A stretch of 64,000 bases of DNA from Pseudonocardia broussonetiae (GCF_013155125.1 NZ_CP053564.1:5525501-5589500), one strand, 5' to 3'. Positions 25,335 to 34,388 are shown, numbered from the stretch's first letter. Translations and numbers: made by a program. The notes: generated from the sequence alone by a model not told the origin.

Positions 25335-26810
25335 ATGGCTGATCTCGAGCAGTTCCGGATGACCATCGCAGGGAAGCCGGTCGACGCGGTGTCGGGCCGG
25401 TCCTTCGAGTCGACGAACCCGTTCACGGGTGAAACCTGGTCCCGGATCCCCGACGGCGGGGTGGAGGACGTCGACGCGGCGGTGGGAGCGGCGCGCGCCG
25501 CCCTCGAGGGTGAGTGGGGCGCGATGACGGGATTCGCCCGGGCGGCCCTGCTGCGCAGGCTCGGCGATGTGATCGGCGAGAACGCCGAGCGCCTCGCCAC
25601 GCTGGAGGTCAACGACTCGGGGAAGCTCTACCGGGAGATGATCGGCCAGACGACAGGTCTGGGCGGGTGGTACCACTACTACGCGGGCCTCGCCGACAAG
25701 CTGGAGGGCCGGCAGATCCCCACCCCGAACCCGAACTACCTGGTCTACACGCGCCAGGAACCGGTAGGGGTGGTTGCGGCGATCACGCCGTGGAACTCGC
25801 CGCTGCTGCTGATGTCGTGGAAGCTCGCGCCGGCGCTCGCGGCCGGCTGCACCGTCGTCATCAAGCCGTCCGAGCACTCGTCGGCCTCCACCCTGTTCTT
25901 CGCCGAGCTGGTGGGTCGGGCGGGTTTCCCGCCCGGGGTGGTGAACGTCGTGACCGGGCTGTCCCGGGAGATCGGCGCGCACCTGGCCGGGCACCCCGGC
26001 GTGGACAAGGTGGCCTTCACCGGCTCGACCGCGACCGGCCGCGCCGTCGCGCACGCCGCGGCCGAGAACCTGAACCCGGCGACGCTGGAGCTGGGCGGCA
26101 AGTCCCCCCAGGTGGTGTTCCCCGACGCCGACCTGGCGGCGGCGGCCAACGGCGTGATCGCCGGGGTGTTCGCGGCCACGGGGCAGACGTGCATGGCGGG
26201 TTCCCGGTTGATCGTGCACGCCGACGTGCACGACGAGCTCGTCCGGCTCGTGGCCGAGCGCGCGTCGCGGATCCGGCTCGGCGACCCGAACGACCCGGAC
26301 ACGGAGATGGGACCGGTCGCGAACCGGCAGCAGTACGAGAAGGTCGTGGGCTACCTGGAGTCGGCGCGGGCGGAGGGCGGCGTCTTCGCGACGGGCGGCG
26401 GACCCGACACCGAGCGCGGTGGCCTGTTCGTGCGGCCGACGGTGGTGACAGGGGTGACCGCGGACAGCACGATCGTCCGTGAGGAGGTGTTCGGTCCGGT
26501 CCTCGCGGCCTACACCTTCACCGACGAGGACGAGGCGATCACGCTGGCCAACGACACCCCGTTCGGGCTGGCCGGAGCGGTGTGGACCAAGGACGTCCAT
26601 CGCGCGCACCGGGTCGCCGCGAGGATCAGGGCGGGGACGGTCTGGATCAACGCCTACCGGGTCGTGTCCCCCAGCGTCCCGTTCGGCGGGTTCAAGTCCT
26701 CGGGTCTCGGACGGGAGAACGGGATCGACGCCGTGCGGGCCTACACCGAGGACAAGTCGGTCTGGGTGGAGCTGAGCGGCGACACCCGGGATCCCTTCAC
26801 CCTGGGTTGA
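25335..26810 (+). CDS. NAD(P)+-dependent aldehyde dehydrogenase
   Basis: 491 aa from ATG 25335 (GGAAGAGGA upstream). Full-length ALDH: VAAITPWNSPLLLMSWKLAP, FTGSTATGRAVA (nucleotide loop), catalytic Glu252 in LELGGKSPQV and Cys286 in GQTCMAGSR, PFGGFKSSGLGRENG near the end. Oxidises an aldehyde to the acid. The 3' end overlaps the convergent araC gene by 14 bp. The shared promoter motif links it to the LLM monooxygenase downstream. Confidence 0.93.
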   Translation: MADLEQFRMTIAGKPVDAVSGRSFESTNPFTGETWSRIPDGGVEDVDAAVGAARAALEGEWGAMTGFARAALLRRLGDVIGENAERLATLEVNDSGKLYREMIGQTTGLGGWYHYYAGLADKLEGRQIPTPNPNYLVYTRQEPVGVVAAITPWNSPLLLMSWKLAPALAAGCTVVIKPSEHSSASTLFFAELVGRAGFPPGVVNVVTGLSREIGAHLAGHPGVDKVAFTGSTATGRAVAHAAAENLNPATLELGGKSPQVVFPDADLAAAANGVIAGVFAATGQTCMAGSRLIVHADVHDELVRLVAERASRIRLGDPNDPDTEMGPVANRQQYEKVVGYLESARAEGGVFATGGGPDTERGGLFVRPTVVTGVTADSTIVREEVFGPVLAAYTFTDEDEAITLANDTPFGLAGAVWTKDVHRAHRVAARIRAGTVWINAYRVVSPSVPFGGFKSSGLGRENGIDAVRAYTEDKSVWVELSGDTRDPFTLG

Positions 26811-27762
26811 CCGCCGGCGCGCCGTCGAGGTCTGCACCGTACTGCACCCGGTAGGCGGCCCGCAGGTCCGCGGCACCCCGGAACCCCCACCGAGCCGCCA
26901 ACGACGCCACCTCGACGGCGCGATCCCGTGCACCCCGCACCTCCGCGTGGACACGGGTGAGCCGCACACCCCGCACGAACTCCTCGACCGTGAGCCCGAG
27001 CTCGTTCTCGAAGGCGGCCGCGAGAGCGGTCGCGGTGGTACCGACCACGTCGGCGAGCTCGGCCGTGCCGAGGACCCGCTCGGGGTAGGACTCGACGTAG
27101 TCGACGGCCTCCTCGAAGGCGAGCCGTCCGGCCGGACCGACGTGGTCCGCCAGGCGCCCGCTGTAGGAGTGTCCGGTACCGAGGAGCAGTTGCGTGAGCA
27201 GGTACGACTCGGTCTCACGACGGACGAGGTCGTCGAGAGGTGCTCCCCCGCCGAGCTGCCGCGCGAGGAAGCGGGCGGCCGGCAGGATCCCGGCACCGGC
27301 CCCGGTGAGGTCGACGTGCGGGTCGAAGACCGGTGCGACGTCGACGGCGTCGTGCAGGAGCGCCGAGGTCTGCTCGACCATCGCCGACACGGGGATCTTC
27401 ACGGCGAACTGCGCGGCGTCGCCGGACCAGAACAGGGTGCTCGGGAGGCCCGGGGAGAGCACCGCACCGCTGCGCCCGGCCGCGGTCGTCACGGACGTCC
27501 CGCCGTGCCGGACCTCGGTGCAGCCGCCCAGGGTGATGTTCACGTGGTAGCAGCTGCCCATGGGCGGCACGTCGAGGACGGCCTCGCCCCCGTAGGTCAG
27601 GTACCCGAACGTCAGCCGCGCCGACTCGACGAGGTCCAGGCGGACGTCGAGGGAACGCCGTGCGCGCAACCGGTGCGGGACGTAGACCGCGGAGACGACG
27701 TGCTCCGCCTCGGCGACGTCGGAGGTCCGCAGGACCGTGCTGCCGTACGGCTGTTCCCTCAT
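26797..27762 (-). CDS. AraC-family transcriptional regulator 1
   Basis: 321 aa from ATG 27762. N-terminal AraC-binding-like domain (VPPMGSCYHVNITLGGCTEV, LSPGLPSTLFWSGDAAQFAV) and C-terminal double HTH (LGTAELADVVGTTATALAAA, VRLTRVHAEVRGA, ASLAARWGFRGAADLRAAYR). Same architecture as the AraC at 29.2 kb and clearly paralogous. Likely activates the ALDH and LLM genes between and beside the two regulators. Confidence 0.85.
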   Translation of the reverse strand: MREQPYGSTVLRTSDVAEAEHVVSAVYVPHRLRARRSLDVRLDLVESARLTFGYLTYGGEAVLDVPPMGSCYHVNITLGGCTEVRHGGTSVTTAAGRSGAVLSPGLPSTLFWSGDAAQFAVKIPVSAMVEQTSALLHDAVDVAPVFDPHVDLTGAGAGILPAARFLARQLGGGAPLDDLVRRETESYLLTQLLLGTGHSYSGRLADHVGPAGRLAFEEAVDYVESYPERVLGTAELADVVGTTATALAAAFENELGLTVEEFVRGVRLTRVHAEVRGARDRAVEVASLAARWGFRGAADLRAAYRVQYGADLDGAPAVNPG

Positions 27763-27801
27763 CGCTGCCCGCTCCTCCCGAGACCGGTCCGAGTGCGTCC
27801 G

Positions 27802-27836
27802 ACGCTAGGCGACGGCTGTTCCGGCAGCTATCCGCG
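27802..27836 (-). promoter_or_regulatory. araC1 promoter with the shared AraC element
   Basis: On the minus strand CGCGGATAGC, 19 bp, TAGCGT (27802-27807): the third copy of the layout, suggesting autoregulation. Confidence 0.5.
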
Positions 27837-27891
27837 ATGCGACGGCGCCGCGCCCTCCTGAGGCGTCCGTCCGCGGACACCGACCGTCGCC

Positions 27892-27927
27892 GCGCGGATA
27901 GTGCCTGCTCAGGGACGTTCCTATCGT
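27892..27927 (+). promoter_or_regulatory. LLM monooxygenase promoter, AraC-type element
   Basis: GCGCGGATAGT (27892-27902), exactly 19 bp, TATCGT (27922-27927). The 11-base element is identical to that before the ALDH gene. Confidence 0.6.
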
Positions 27928-28007
27928 CCTGATCACAGCGTTCGCGCAGGACCGTCGACGGCCGCGCCTCTCCTGTCGCTGCATCCCCTCAACGATGGAG
28001 GACCCCC

Positions 28008-29147
28008 GTGACCTATCCGATGCACCTCGAGGACGGACTGCTCGGCCACACCAAGCCGCTGACGGCCAACCCGGTCTTCAACGACCAGAAGCTGAAGCTC
28101 GGCATCTTCTCGTCCAACTGCAGCGGCGGCGTGATCATGAGCCACGAGCCCACCGACTTCCGGGTCACCTGGGACCAGCAGCTGGAGATCGCGCGGACCG
28201 CCGACGAGCTCGGCATGGAGGCGATGGTCCCGGTCGGGCGCTGGACCGGCTTCGGCGGGGAGACCAACTTCAACGGCGTCTGCTTCGAGACCTACACCTG
28301 GGCCGCCGGCCTCGCGCAGGCCACCGAGAACATCGGCATCTTCACCACGACGCACGTGCCGACGGTGCACCCCATCGTCGCCGCCAAGATGGCCACCACC
28401 ATCGACCACATCTCCGGCGGCCGGTTCGGGATGAACCTGGTCATGGGCTGGTTCACCCCCGAGATGGAGATGTTCGGCCGCAAGCAGCTCGAGCACGACG
28501 AGCGCTACGCCTACGGCCAGGACTGGCTCGAGTTCGCGATGAAGCTGTGGAACGAGGAGGAGGGCTTCGACTACGACGGGCCCTACTTCCAGTCCACGGG
28601 AGCGCACGCCTACCCGAAGCCCGTGCAGGACGACCGCCCGGCGCTGCTCAACGCCGGCGCTTCTCCGGCCGGCCAGGACTTCTCCGCGCGCAACGTCGAC
28701 ATCAACCTCATCGCGCTGCCGACCGAGGAGGTGCCCGGCTACGTGAAGGGCATCAAGCAGCTCGCCAACGACGAGTACGAGCGCAACATCGACGTGTGGA
28801 CCTACTGCCTGGTGATCTGCCGGGAGACCGAGAAGGAGGCCAGGGCCGCGCAGCAGGCCATCATCGGCAAGGGCGACTGGCCGGGCGCGCAGATCATCAT
28901 GGACGTCCTGGGCATCCAGAGCCAGTCCTTCGGCACCCAGATCACGCAGTTCCAGGAGCGGTTCATCGCCGGATGGGGCGGCCCCAACCTGGTCGGCACC
29001 CCCGAGCAGGTGTGCGAGCAGTTCTCCGAGCTCAGTGACGCCGGCATGGCGGGCGCCGTCTTCGGGTTCCACGACTACGCCAGGGAGCTCAAGGAGTTCG
29101 GCGCCGAGGTCATGCCGCTCATGCGCAAGCACGGTCTGCGCCACTGA
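28008..29147 (+). CDS. LLM-class flavin-dependent monooxygenase
   Basis: 379 aa from GTG 28008 with ATGGAGGAC upstream. Luciferase-like TIM barrel: KLGIFSSNCSGGVIMSHEPT, MVPVGRWTGFGGETNFNG, TWAAGLAQATENIGIFTTTH, HISGGRFGMNLVMGWF, and LLNAGASPAGQDFSARN. This set resembles the RutA/dimethylsulfone-monooxygenase/alkanesulfonate group, which uses reduced FMN from a separate reductase and cleaves C-S or C-N bonds. No reductase is adjacent. Substrate unknown; regulation is apparently shared with the aldehyde dehydrogenase. Confidence 0.88.
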   Translation: MTYPMHLEDGLLGHTKPLTANPVFNDQKLKLGIFSSNCSGGVIMSHEPTDFRVTWDQQLEIARTADELGMEAMVPVGRWTGFGGETNFNGVCFETYTWAAGLAQATENIGIFTTTHVPTVHPIVAAKMATTIDHISGGRFGMNLVMGWFTPEMEMFGRKQLEHDERYAYGQDWLEFAMKLWNEEEGFDYDGPYFQSTGAHAYPKPVQDDRPALLNAGASPAGQDFSARNVDINLIALPTEEVPGYVKGIKQLANDEYERNIDVWTYCLVICRETEKEARAAQQAIIGKGDWPGAQIIMDVLGIQSQSFGTQITQFQERFIAGWGGPNLVGTPEQVCEQFSELSDAGMAGAVFGFHDYARELKEFGAEVMPLMRKHGLRH

Positions 29148-29160
29148 CCGCACCACCCGT

Positions 29161-29212
29161 GCGACACCGCCGGCTCCGCCCACGAGGGCGGAGCCGGCGT
29201 CGTCGTGTCGCG
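29161..29212. terminator. Bidirectional terminator between LLM gene and araC2
   Basis: Perfect 13-bp stem GCCGGCTCCGCCC (29169-29181) / GGGCGGAGCCGGC (29186-29198), loop ACGA, with outer arms GCGACAC and GTGTCGC. It sits between the convergent stop codons. Confidence 0.8.
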
Positions 29213-29215
29213 GGG

Positions 29216-30223
29216 TCAGGCGCCGTGCCGCAGGACGCGGCGGACGGTCTCCGACGGCAGGACCCCGAAGCGGTCGCGGTACTGCTGGGCGAACCGGCCG
29301 AGGTGGAAGAAGCCCCACCGCATGGCGACGTCGGTGACCGGAACGGTTCCTGCACCCGCGACGAGGTCGGCGTGGACCCGGTCGAGCCGGACGGCGCGGA
29401 CGTAGGCGGTCGGCGACATCCCCACGACCTCCCTGAACCCCCGCTGCAGGGCCCGGGCGGTCACGCCGGACGCTGCGGCCAGATCGCTCAGGGTCAGGCT
29501 GGAGTTCGGATCCGCCTCGATCATCTCGATGACGCGGCGCACGGTCGTGCGCTGGGCCGGACGGTCCGGAGTGTGCAGCAGGTCGGTGTAGGAGTGCGGG
29601 ATCGTCAGCAGCAGCTGGGTCAGGACCAGCGATTCCAGCTGGTCACGCGCCATCGGCAGCGTGCTGATCCCACCGGGGCGGCTGAGCTCGGCCCGGAGGA
29701 ACGTCACCGCGGACAGCAGGGCCTGTCCCGTGGGGTGGTCCAGGTCGAACCCCAGGTCGAACTGGATCGGCTGCTCGATCGGCCGGTTGAGGAGCCTGCC
29801 GAGGTGGGACTCGATCGAGCGACGGGGCAGCTTCACCGCGTACTGCACCGCCTCCGGGCTCCACCGCACGGTGAACGGGTCGGTCGGGGAGAACAGCACG
29901 CCGCTGCGGCCGCCGTCGGTGGCGGCCCTGCGGCCCTTCTGGCTGACCATCGTCTCGCCCGACAACGTCAGGTTCATGTGGTAGCAGTCGAGCATCGGCG
30001 GGACGAGGAGCTCGGCGTCCGCCCCGTAGACCAGGTGCCCGACGGTGAGCCGCTCCGAGGCGAGGTAGCGCAGCTTGAAGTCCAGCACCCGGCCGTCGCG
30101 CGTCTCGAGATCGTGGGGGATGTAGACGTCGGTGATGAACTGGTGGGCCTCGTCGAGGTCGGCGGTGACCAGCAGCGGCAGCCCGGGGCCCTCGAGGTCG
30201 CCACCGTCGCCGTCGTGCGTCAT
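29216..30223 (-). CDS. AraC-family transcriptional regulator 2
   Basis: 335 aa from ATG 30223 (GGAGGG upstream). N-terminal sensor (VPPMLDCYHMNLTLSGETMV, LFSPTDPFTVRWSPEAVQYA) and HTH pair (LTLSDLAAASGVTARALQRG, VAMRWGFFHLGRFAQQYRDR). Paralogue of the regulator at 26.8-27.8 kb: both have a VPPM-CYH-N-TL segment. Homologues of this subclass often control aromatic or alkene/amine catabolic genes. Confidence 0.85.
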   Translation of the reverse strand: MTHDGDGGDLEGPGLPLLVTADLDEAHQFITDVYIPHDLETRDGRVLDFKLRYLASERLTVGHLVYGADAELLVPPMLDCYHMNLTLSGETMVSQKGRRAATDGGRSGVLFSPTDPFTVRWSPEAVQYAVKLPRRSIESHLGRLLNRPIEQPIQFDLGFDLDHPTGQALLSAVTFLRAELSRPGGISTLPMARDQLESLVLTQLLLTIPHSYTDLLHTPDRPAQRTTVRRVIEMIEADPNSSLTLSDLAAASGVTARALQRGFREVVGMSPTAYVRAVRLDRVHADLVAGAGTVPVTDVAMRWGFFHLGRFAQQYRDRFGVLPSETVRRVLRHGA

Positions 30224-30567
30224 CGCACCCTCCACGGTTCGTCCGACCGCTCCTGTCCGCTGGACGGTAGACGGGGAGCGACCGGTGCCACCATCCGCCG
30301 GACGACGACGACGTCCGCGATGCGACCCGGGCGGGTGGACTCCGCGGGAGCTGCGGCACAGCCCGACGCCGCCGAATGTTCCGCAGGTCAGACGCGACGC
30401 GGGCGGCTCCTCCCTGGACACGCCCTTGCCCGCACCTGCACCGACCGAGCGACGTCGACCACGGCCACGACACGCGGGACGGATCCGTGGTGCAGTGTGG
30501 TCGCACCGTGGCCGGCCCCGTCCCGACCCACTCACCGGGGGCTGCATCCGGGTGAGCGGGGGTCGGC
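30224..30567. other. 344-bp gene-free gap
   Basis: Near the araC2 side it holds a variant of the shared promoter on the minus strand: GGCGGATGGT, 20 bp, TACCGT (30264-30269). The rest, to the end of the RsbW-like gene, has no convincing coding pattern. Confidence 0.5.
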
Positions 30568-31062
30568 TCAGCGGACCGGACTGGGCTGGCTGCGGATGCT
30601 CAGGGTGGTACCGGCCGGCCGGCCGTCGATCGACAGGTCGGCCGCGACGGACCGGATGATGTACAGGCCGTGTCCGGGTTGCATCCTTGCCGCGGGTTCG
30701 CGCCACCGGCCGTCGTCGGAGACGACGAGGTCGACGTGGCGGAAGCCCGGTCCACCGGCCACGATCCGCGCTCGGACCCGCACGACGCCCGGATGGTCGT
30801 AGATCTCCGGACCGACGCCGTAGCCGTGCTCGATGCTGTTGGAGACGGCTTCGCTGATCACCAGGACCAGCTCGATGGTGTGCGCCGGCGGCCAGGCGTG
30901 GGCGTCGAGCCAGGCACTCAGCTCGTCCCGCGCGATCGACGCCGACACCATGTCCGCACGCAGCTCCAGATCCAGCTCGGCGGGACCGTGCGCTGCGAAG
31001 CCGTCGGCGTCGGGACTGCGGCGGCCGGCGGCCTGTTCGTCCCGGTCAGAGGGCGGAACCAT
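30568..31062 (-). CDS. RsbW-like serine kinase / anti-sigma ATPase
   Basis: 164 aa from ATG 31062. HATPase_c of the SpoIIAB/RsbW class: TIELVLVISEAVSNSIEHGY (N-box), DLVVSDDGRWREPA (G1) and RMQPGHGLYIIRSVA (G2). N-terminal ~35 residues are a variable tail. It would phosphorylate a STAS antagonist and bind a sigma factor. A STAS gene lies 55 bp upstream on the same strand, an expected partner. Confidence 0.8.
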   Translation of the reverse strand: MVPPSDRDEQAAGRRSPDADGFAAHGPAELDLELRADMVSASIARDELSAWLDAHAWPPAHTIELVLVISEAVSNSIEHGYGVGPEIYDHPGVVRVRARIVAGGPGFRHVDLVVSDDGRWREPAARMQPGHGLYIIRSVAADLSIDGRPAGTTLSIRSQPSPVR

Positions 31063-31117
31063 GGAGCCTGATCACCTCGATCCTCGGAGCCCGACCCCCA
31101 CGTGGTCCCGTGGTCGG

Positions 31118-31540
31118 TCACCCATGGTCGCGCAGAGCGGCTTCCACGTCCTGGTAGAGGTCCAGGACCCCGTCGAGGCCGACGATCTCGATCGGCCGGA
31201 TGACCGGGCGGCTGTGGTCCACGATGATCCGCAGGGGCCGCAGCCCGTGGTGGTCGACCGCCTCGCGGGCGCTGTCGGCCAGAGCACGCAGGCCCGGGGA
31301 GCCGAGGAACCGCACCTCGGTGAGGTCGACGACCAGCACGCGACCGGCCAGCTCGTCGAACGCGTGGCGCAGTGCCTCACGCAGCCGCGGCGCGGTCAGC
31401 GCATCGACGGCGCCCACGACCGTCACCACGGTGGTCGCGTCGTGGTCCTGGACAGCGACGGTCATCAACTGCTCGCTCACCGGCCGGACGGACGCCGAGC
31501 CGCCGCCGTCGGGCGTGCGTTCATCACCGGCAGGAATCAT
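31118..31540 (-). CDS. STAS-domain anti-sigma factor antagonist
   Basis: 140 aa from ATG 31540; GTG or ATG codons 20-26 residues later are alternative starts. TTVVTVVGAVDALTAPRLRE, RVLVVDLTEVRFLGSPGLRA with the phosphorylatable Ser in LGSPGL. Together with the downstream RsbW-like gene it makes a partner-switching pair. No sigma factor gene is in the window. Confidence 0.8.
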   Translation of the reverse strand: MIPAGDERTPDGGGSASVRPVSEQLMTVAVQDHDATTVVTVVGAVDALTAPRLREALRHAFDELAGRVLVVDLTEVRFLGSPGLRALADSAREAVDHHGLRPLRIIVDHSRPVIRPIEIVGLDGVLDLYQDVEAALRDHG

Positions 31541-31608
31541 GGAACCGGACGATACCGGGCGCCGCATCCGCTTCTGGTGATCCGCACTTCCTCAGGTGGA
31601 CGGTGCTG

Positions 31609-31833
31609 TCATGCTGCGCGGTCACCGTCGTCGGGACGACGGGGGATCGCCCGGAGCTCGACCTTCGCCGGCACGTCGGCCGGGACGGCGGGGTCCGTGA
31701 CCTTCCTCCCGTCGACCAGGACCCAGCCGCCCCGGATGTGCTCGACCGCGCGGTCCTCGGCGATCCCGGACTGCACCAGCCGGTCCAGCACGGTCCGGTG
31801 CGCGACGGCGGTGTTGCTGCGTGACGTTGTCAT
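31609..31833 (-). CDS. Small S4-like protein
   Basis: 74 aa from ATG 31833. VLDRLVQSGIAEDRAVEHIR then GGWVLVDGRKVTDPAVPADV resembles the S4 RNA-binding loop (…G.V.VNG..V..P…). A weak DosR-like palindrome (AGGCCGAAGGACCT, 31902-31915) lies ~70 bp upstream. S4 assignment is by eye. Confidence 0.5.
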   Translation of the reverse strand: MTTSRSNTAVAHRTVLDRLVQSGIAEDRAVEHIRGGWVLVDGRKVTDPAVPADVPAKVELRAIPRRPDDGDRAA

Positions 31834-32063
31834 CGGTGGTCCACCTCGGTGCGTAGGGCTGTTACCGGCACACCCTCGCAGCAGCACCGGCACCTCGTCA
31901 GAGGCCGAAGGACCTGCTCCCAGCCACCGGGCGACCTGTCGACGGCACCCGCCCGACCGTGGCCCGCGGGCCGCCCTGCGCAGGATCGAGCGCACCAGGA
32001 GCTCTCCGATCGCATGAGGTGGGACGCGGCGCGCGTTGAGCTCGGAGTCCGTCCCACGTCCCG

Positions 32064-32741
32064 TCACCGGTACTCCTCCGTCGCACCCGCGGTGAGCCGG
32101 AGTGCCGCCGGCAGGGTCAGGAGGGCGACCGTCACCGCCATCACCAGCGCCGCGAGCACGCCGATCGCAACGGTGAGCGCGAAGGACCGTCCCGGCTGCC
32201 ACAGGGGTGTCGAGACGGCGAGGAACGCGCCGAGCCCGACCGCCCACGCCGCAGCGGTGGCCGGTATCCAGAACACCGAACCCGGCACGGCCCGCCGCAG
32301 GACGAGCCACTGCGCCGTGCCGATGGCTGCGAGCAGCACCGCGCCCAGCACCGCGCCGCCGACGACCTGCACCGGCACCGGGAGCGACGCCACGTCGCCA
32401 CCGAGCACGACGGGCACCATCGCGACGGCGTAGGCCGTGGCGGCCGCGAGCGCCGTGGCCGCGACGAACCACCCGGTGCGCAGCACAGGCAGCGACCGGT
32501 GCAGTACCGACGCCTGCGCCGCGCCGAGCACCGCACCCTCGACCAGCCCCGCGGCGACGAGCGCGGGCACCTCGACAGCGGCCGGCGCCGTCGCGAGCGC
32601 AGCCCCGACGACGGCGGGCGCGGTGAACCCGAGGACCTCACCCGCGCTCACCCGGGCCACCCAGCGCCGCCGGAACTCCGCGCGATCGGAGGTGCCGCTG
32701 CGGGTCCGGTGACCGCGACCGGCGGGCGCGAGAGGGGTCAC
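32064..32741 (-). CDS. Multi-pass membrane protein, unknown function
   Basis: 225 aa from GTG 32741, overlapping the flavodoxin stop as GTGA. Six or so Ala/Val-rich helices (VVGAALATAPAAVEVPALVA, LVLRRAVPGSVFWIPATAAA). No conserved catalytic residues seen. Coupled translation with the flavodoxin-domain gene suggests a common process. Confidence 0.7.
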   Translation of the reverse strand: MTPLAPAGRGHRTRSGTSDRAEFRRRWVARVSAGEVLGFTAPAVVGAALATAPAAVEVPALVAAGLVEGAVLGAAQASVLHRSLPVLRTGWFVAATALAAATAYAVAMVPVVLGGDVASLPVPVQVVGGAVLGAVLLAAIGTAQWLVLRRAVPGSVFWIPATAAAWAVGLGAFLAVSTPLWQPGRSFALTVAIGVLAALVMAVTVALLTLPAALRLTAGATEEYR

Positions 32742-33274
32742 CGGGTCCGGTCCGCCGTCCGCAGGGTGATCCGTGGGAGCAGGTTGTGGCCCCAGACCCG
32801 GGCCCGCTCCACCTCGGCGGGCAGCAACGGCCCCGGCGTCCCGCTCACCCAGAACGTCTCCGGCCGCGCGACGACGTCGAACCCGAGACGCCGCAGCCGC
32901 CGGGCCGCGCCCGCCGCCGCCGACCCCGGCAGCCTCGGCCGGCCGACCCGTGTGTCGAACGCGGCGGCGTGCAGGCCGGGCGCCGCCGGCGTCAGCGTGG
33001 CGAGCCACTCCCGCAGGCCGAGCTCGGCGGCGACGGCGCCCCCTCCGGCCTGCTCGGCCGCCGAGGCGCGGGTGGCCGGACGGCTCATGCCGAAGGCGTG
33101 CGTCGGCCCGGCGACGACGAGCAGGTCGACCCCCTCGAGCAGGTCGGGCGTGCGGGCCGCGTCCACGACGTCGAGGACGCGGGCGTCGGCACGCGGTGCC
33201 AGCCCCTCGGCCACGGCCTCGGCGATCCTGCGGGTGTTGCCGAACACCGATTCGACCACCACGAGTGCCTTCAT
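32738..33274 (-). CDS. Flavodoxin-domain protein
   Basis: 178 aa from ATG 33274 with GGAGGAC. MKALVVVESVFGNTRRIAEA is the FMN phosphate loop (VxSxFGNTR); VVAGPTHAFGMSRPATR is the second FMN loop. Long-chain flavodoxin-like/menaquinone-dependent reductase group. Two imperfect DosR-type palindromes lie upstream (33361-33397). Family role: electron transfer under low oxygen. Confidence 0.85.
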   Translation of the reverse strand: MKALVVVESVFGNTRRIAEAVAEGLAPRADARVLDVVDAARTPDLLEGVDLLVVAGPTHAFGMSRPATRASAAEQAGGGAVAAELGLREWLATLTPAAPGLHAAAFDTRVGRPRLPGSAAAGAARRLRRLGFDVVARPETFWVSGTPGPLLPAEVERARVWGHNLLPRITLRTADRTR

Positions 33275-33360
33275 GTCGTCCTCCTGCAGTTGACCTGTGC
33301 GTCGCTCGATCCTGCGCCGCCGGGCCGTCGGCGCGGCACGGCCGGAGCTCCCTCCTCCGC

Positions 33361-33397
33361 GGGACCTCCGGCTCCCGCCACGCGGACCCGAGGTCCC
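33361..33397. promoter_or_regulatory. Two imperfect DosR-type boxes before the flavodoxin gene
   Basis: GGGACCTCCGGCTC (33361-33374) and GGACCCGAGGTCCC (33384-33397), each one mismatch from GGGNC-N4-GNCCC, 23 bp centre to centre, i.e. roughly two helical turns. Confidence 0.6.
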
Positions 33398-33413
33398 GGC
33401 CCCTGAGTCACGG

Positions 33414-34388
33414 TCACGTCCCCGTCCCCGGGGCGGCCACCTGCACCCTCCTCGCGGCCGGCTGCCGGCCCGCACGAGCGGCCGCGAGAGGTCCGACGAC
33501 CGTCACCGGGCAGCCGGCGTGGTGCACGAGGAGCGTGCTCACCGAGCCGAGCACCAGTCCGGCGAGCTCGCCGCGCCCGCGCGACCCGACCACCACCAGC
33601 TGCGCGCGAGCGGCCTCGGCGAGCAGCACCTCGGCCGCCCGACCGCGGCCGGCGACCATCCGGACTGCAACGTCGTGTCCGGCAGTCCTCGCCGTCACCT
33701 GCTCGGTGGCCACCCGCTGCTCGACCTCGTCGAGCACGGCACGCGCGACGGCCGGCGCCACGAGGAGGTCCGCGTCCGGCCCGCCGACCGGTTCCGGGGT
33801 CGTGTGCACGACGACCAGCTCGACACCGCGCGCCGCGGCGGCGTCGAGCGCGACGTCGAGGGCGGTCGCCGCGGCCGGCGTCGCGTCGAACCCGACGACG
33901 ACCGGACGCCCCGCCTCGTGCGCCGGGTCCCGCTCGGGACCGCGCACGACGACCACGGGGCACGCTGCGCGGCGCAGCAGCGCGACCGCGACCGACCCCG
34001 CCAGCACGCCCTCGAGCCGGCTCGTACCGCGGTCGCCGACCACGAGCAGCCGCGCCGCACGGGACTCATCCACCAACACCGTCGACGGGACACCGCGGCG
34101 CACCTGCGTCTGCACGGCGCCCGCTCCCGTGTCGTTCATCATGGCCTCCGCGGCCACCCGGGCACGCGCCAGCATCGCCTCCAGCGCCCGGTGGCGCCCG
34201 GCCCGGCCCGGCAGGTGCTCCCCGGGCGGCCCGGTCGCCCCCACCAGCCGCAGCGGCACATCGAGGCGGGCCGCCTCGGCCGCCGCCCAGCGCACCGCCC
34301 GCAGCGCGTGCGGTGCGTCGTCGACCCCGACCACGACCGGCCCGGTCACCGCCGCCGCCCCGGCCCGATCCCTGCCCTGCGCGTCCAT
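33414..34388 (-). CDS. Tandem universal stress protein (Usp) A
   Basis: 324 aa from ATG 34388. Two Usp domains: VTGPVVVGVDDAPHALRAVR ... LLVVGDRGTSRLEGVLAGSV, and PVVVGFDATPAAATALDVAL ... LVVVGSRGRGELAGLVLGSV. Both keep the G-x2-G-x9-G(S/T) ATP-binding signature. Tandem Usps are abundant in the mycobacterial DosR regulon. Shares an upstream box (34461-34474) with the divergent CBS gene. Confidence 0.9.
   Translation of the reverse strand: MDAQGRDRAGAAAVTGPVVVGVDDAPHALRAVRWAAAEAARLDVPLRLVGATGPPGEHLPGRAGRHRALEAMLARARVAAEAMMNDTGAGAVQTQVRRGVPSTVLVDESRAARLLVVGDRGTSRLEGVLAGSVAVALLRRAACPVVVVRGPERDPAHEAGRPVVVGFDATPAAATALDVALDAAAARGVELVVVHTTPEPVGGPDADLLVAPAVARAVLDEVEQRVATEQVTARTAGHDVAVRMVAGRGRAAEVLLAEAARAQLVVVGSRGRGELAGLVLGSVSTLLVHHAGCPVTVVGPLAAARAGRQPAARRVQVAAPGTGT

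Noticed and set aside
25335..29147. Assignment of the ALDH/LLM genes to pyrimidine (Rut) or sulfone degradation
   Set aside because: Only one LLM protein with broad family resemblance; no RutB-F or sulfonate genes nearby.
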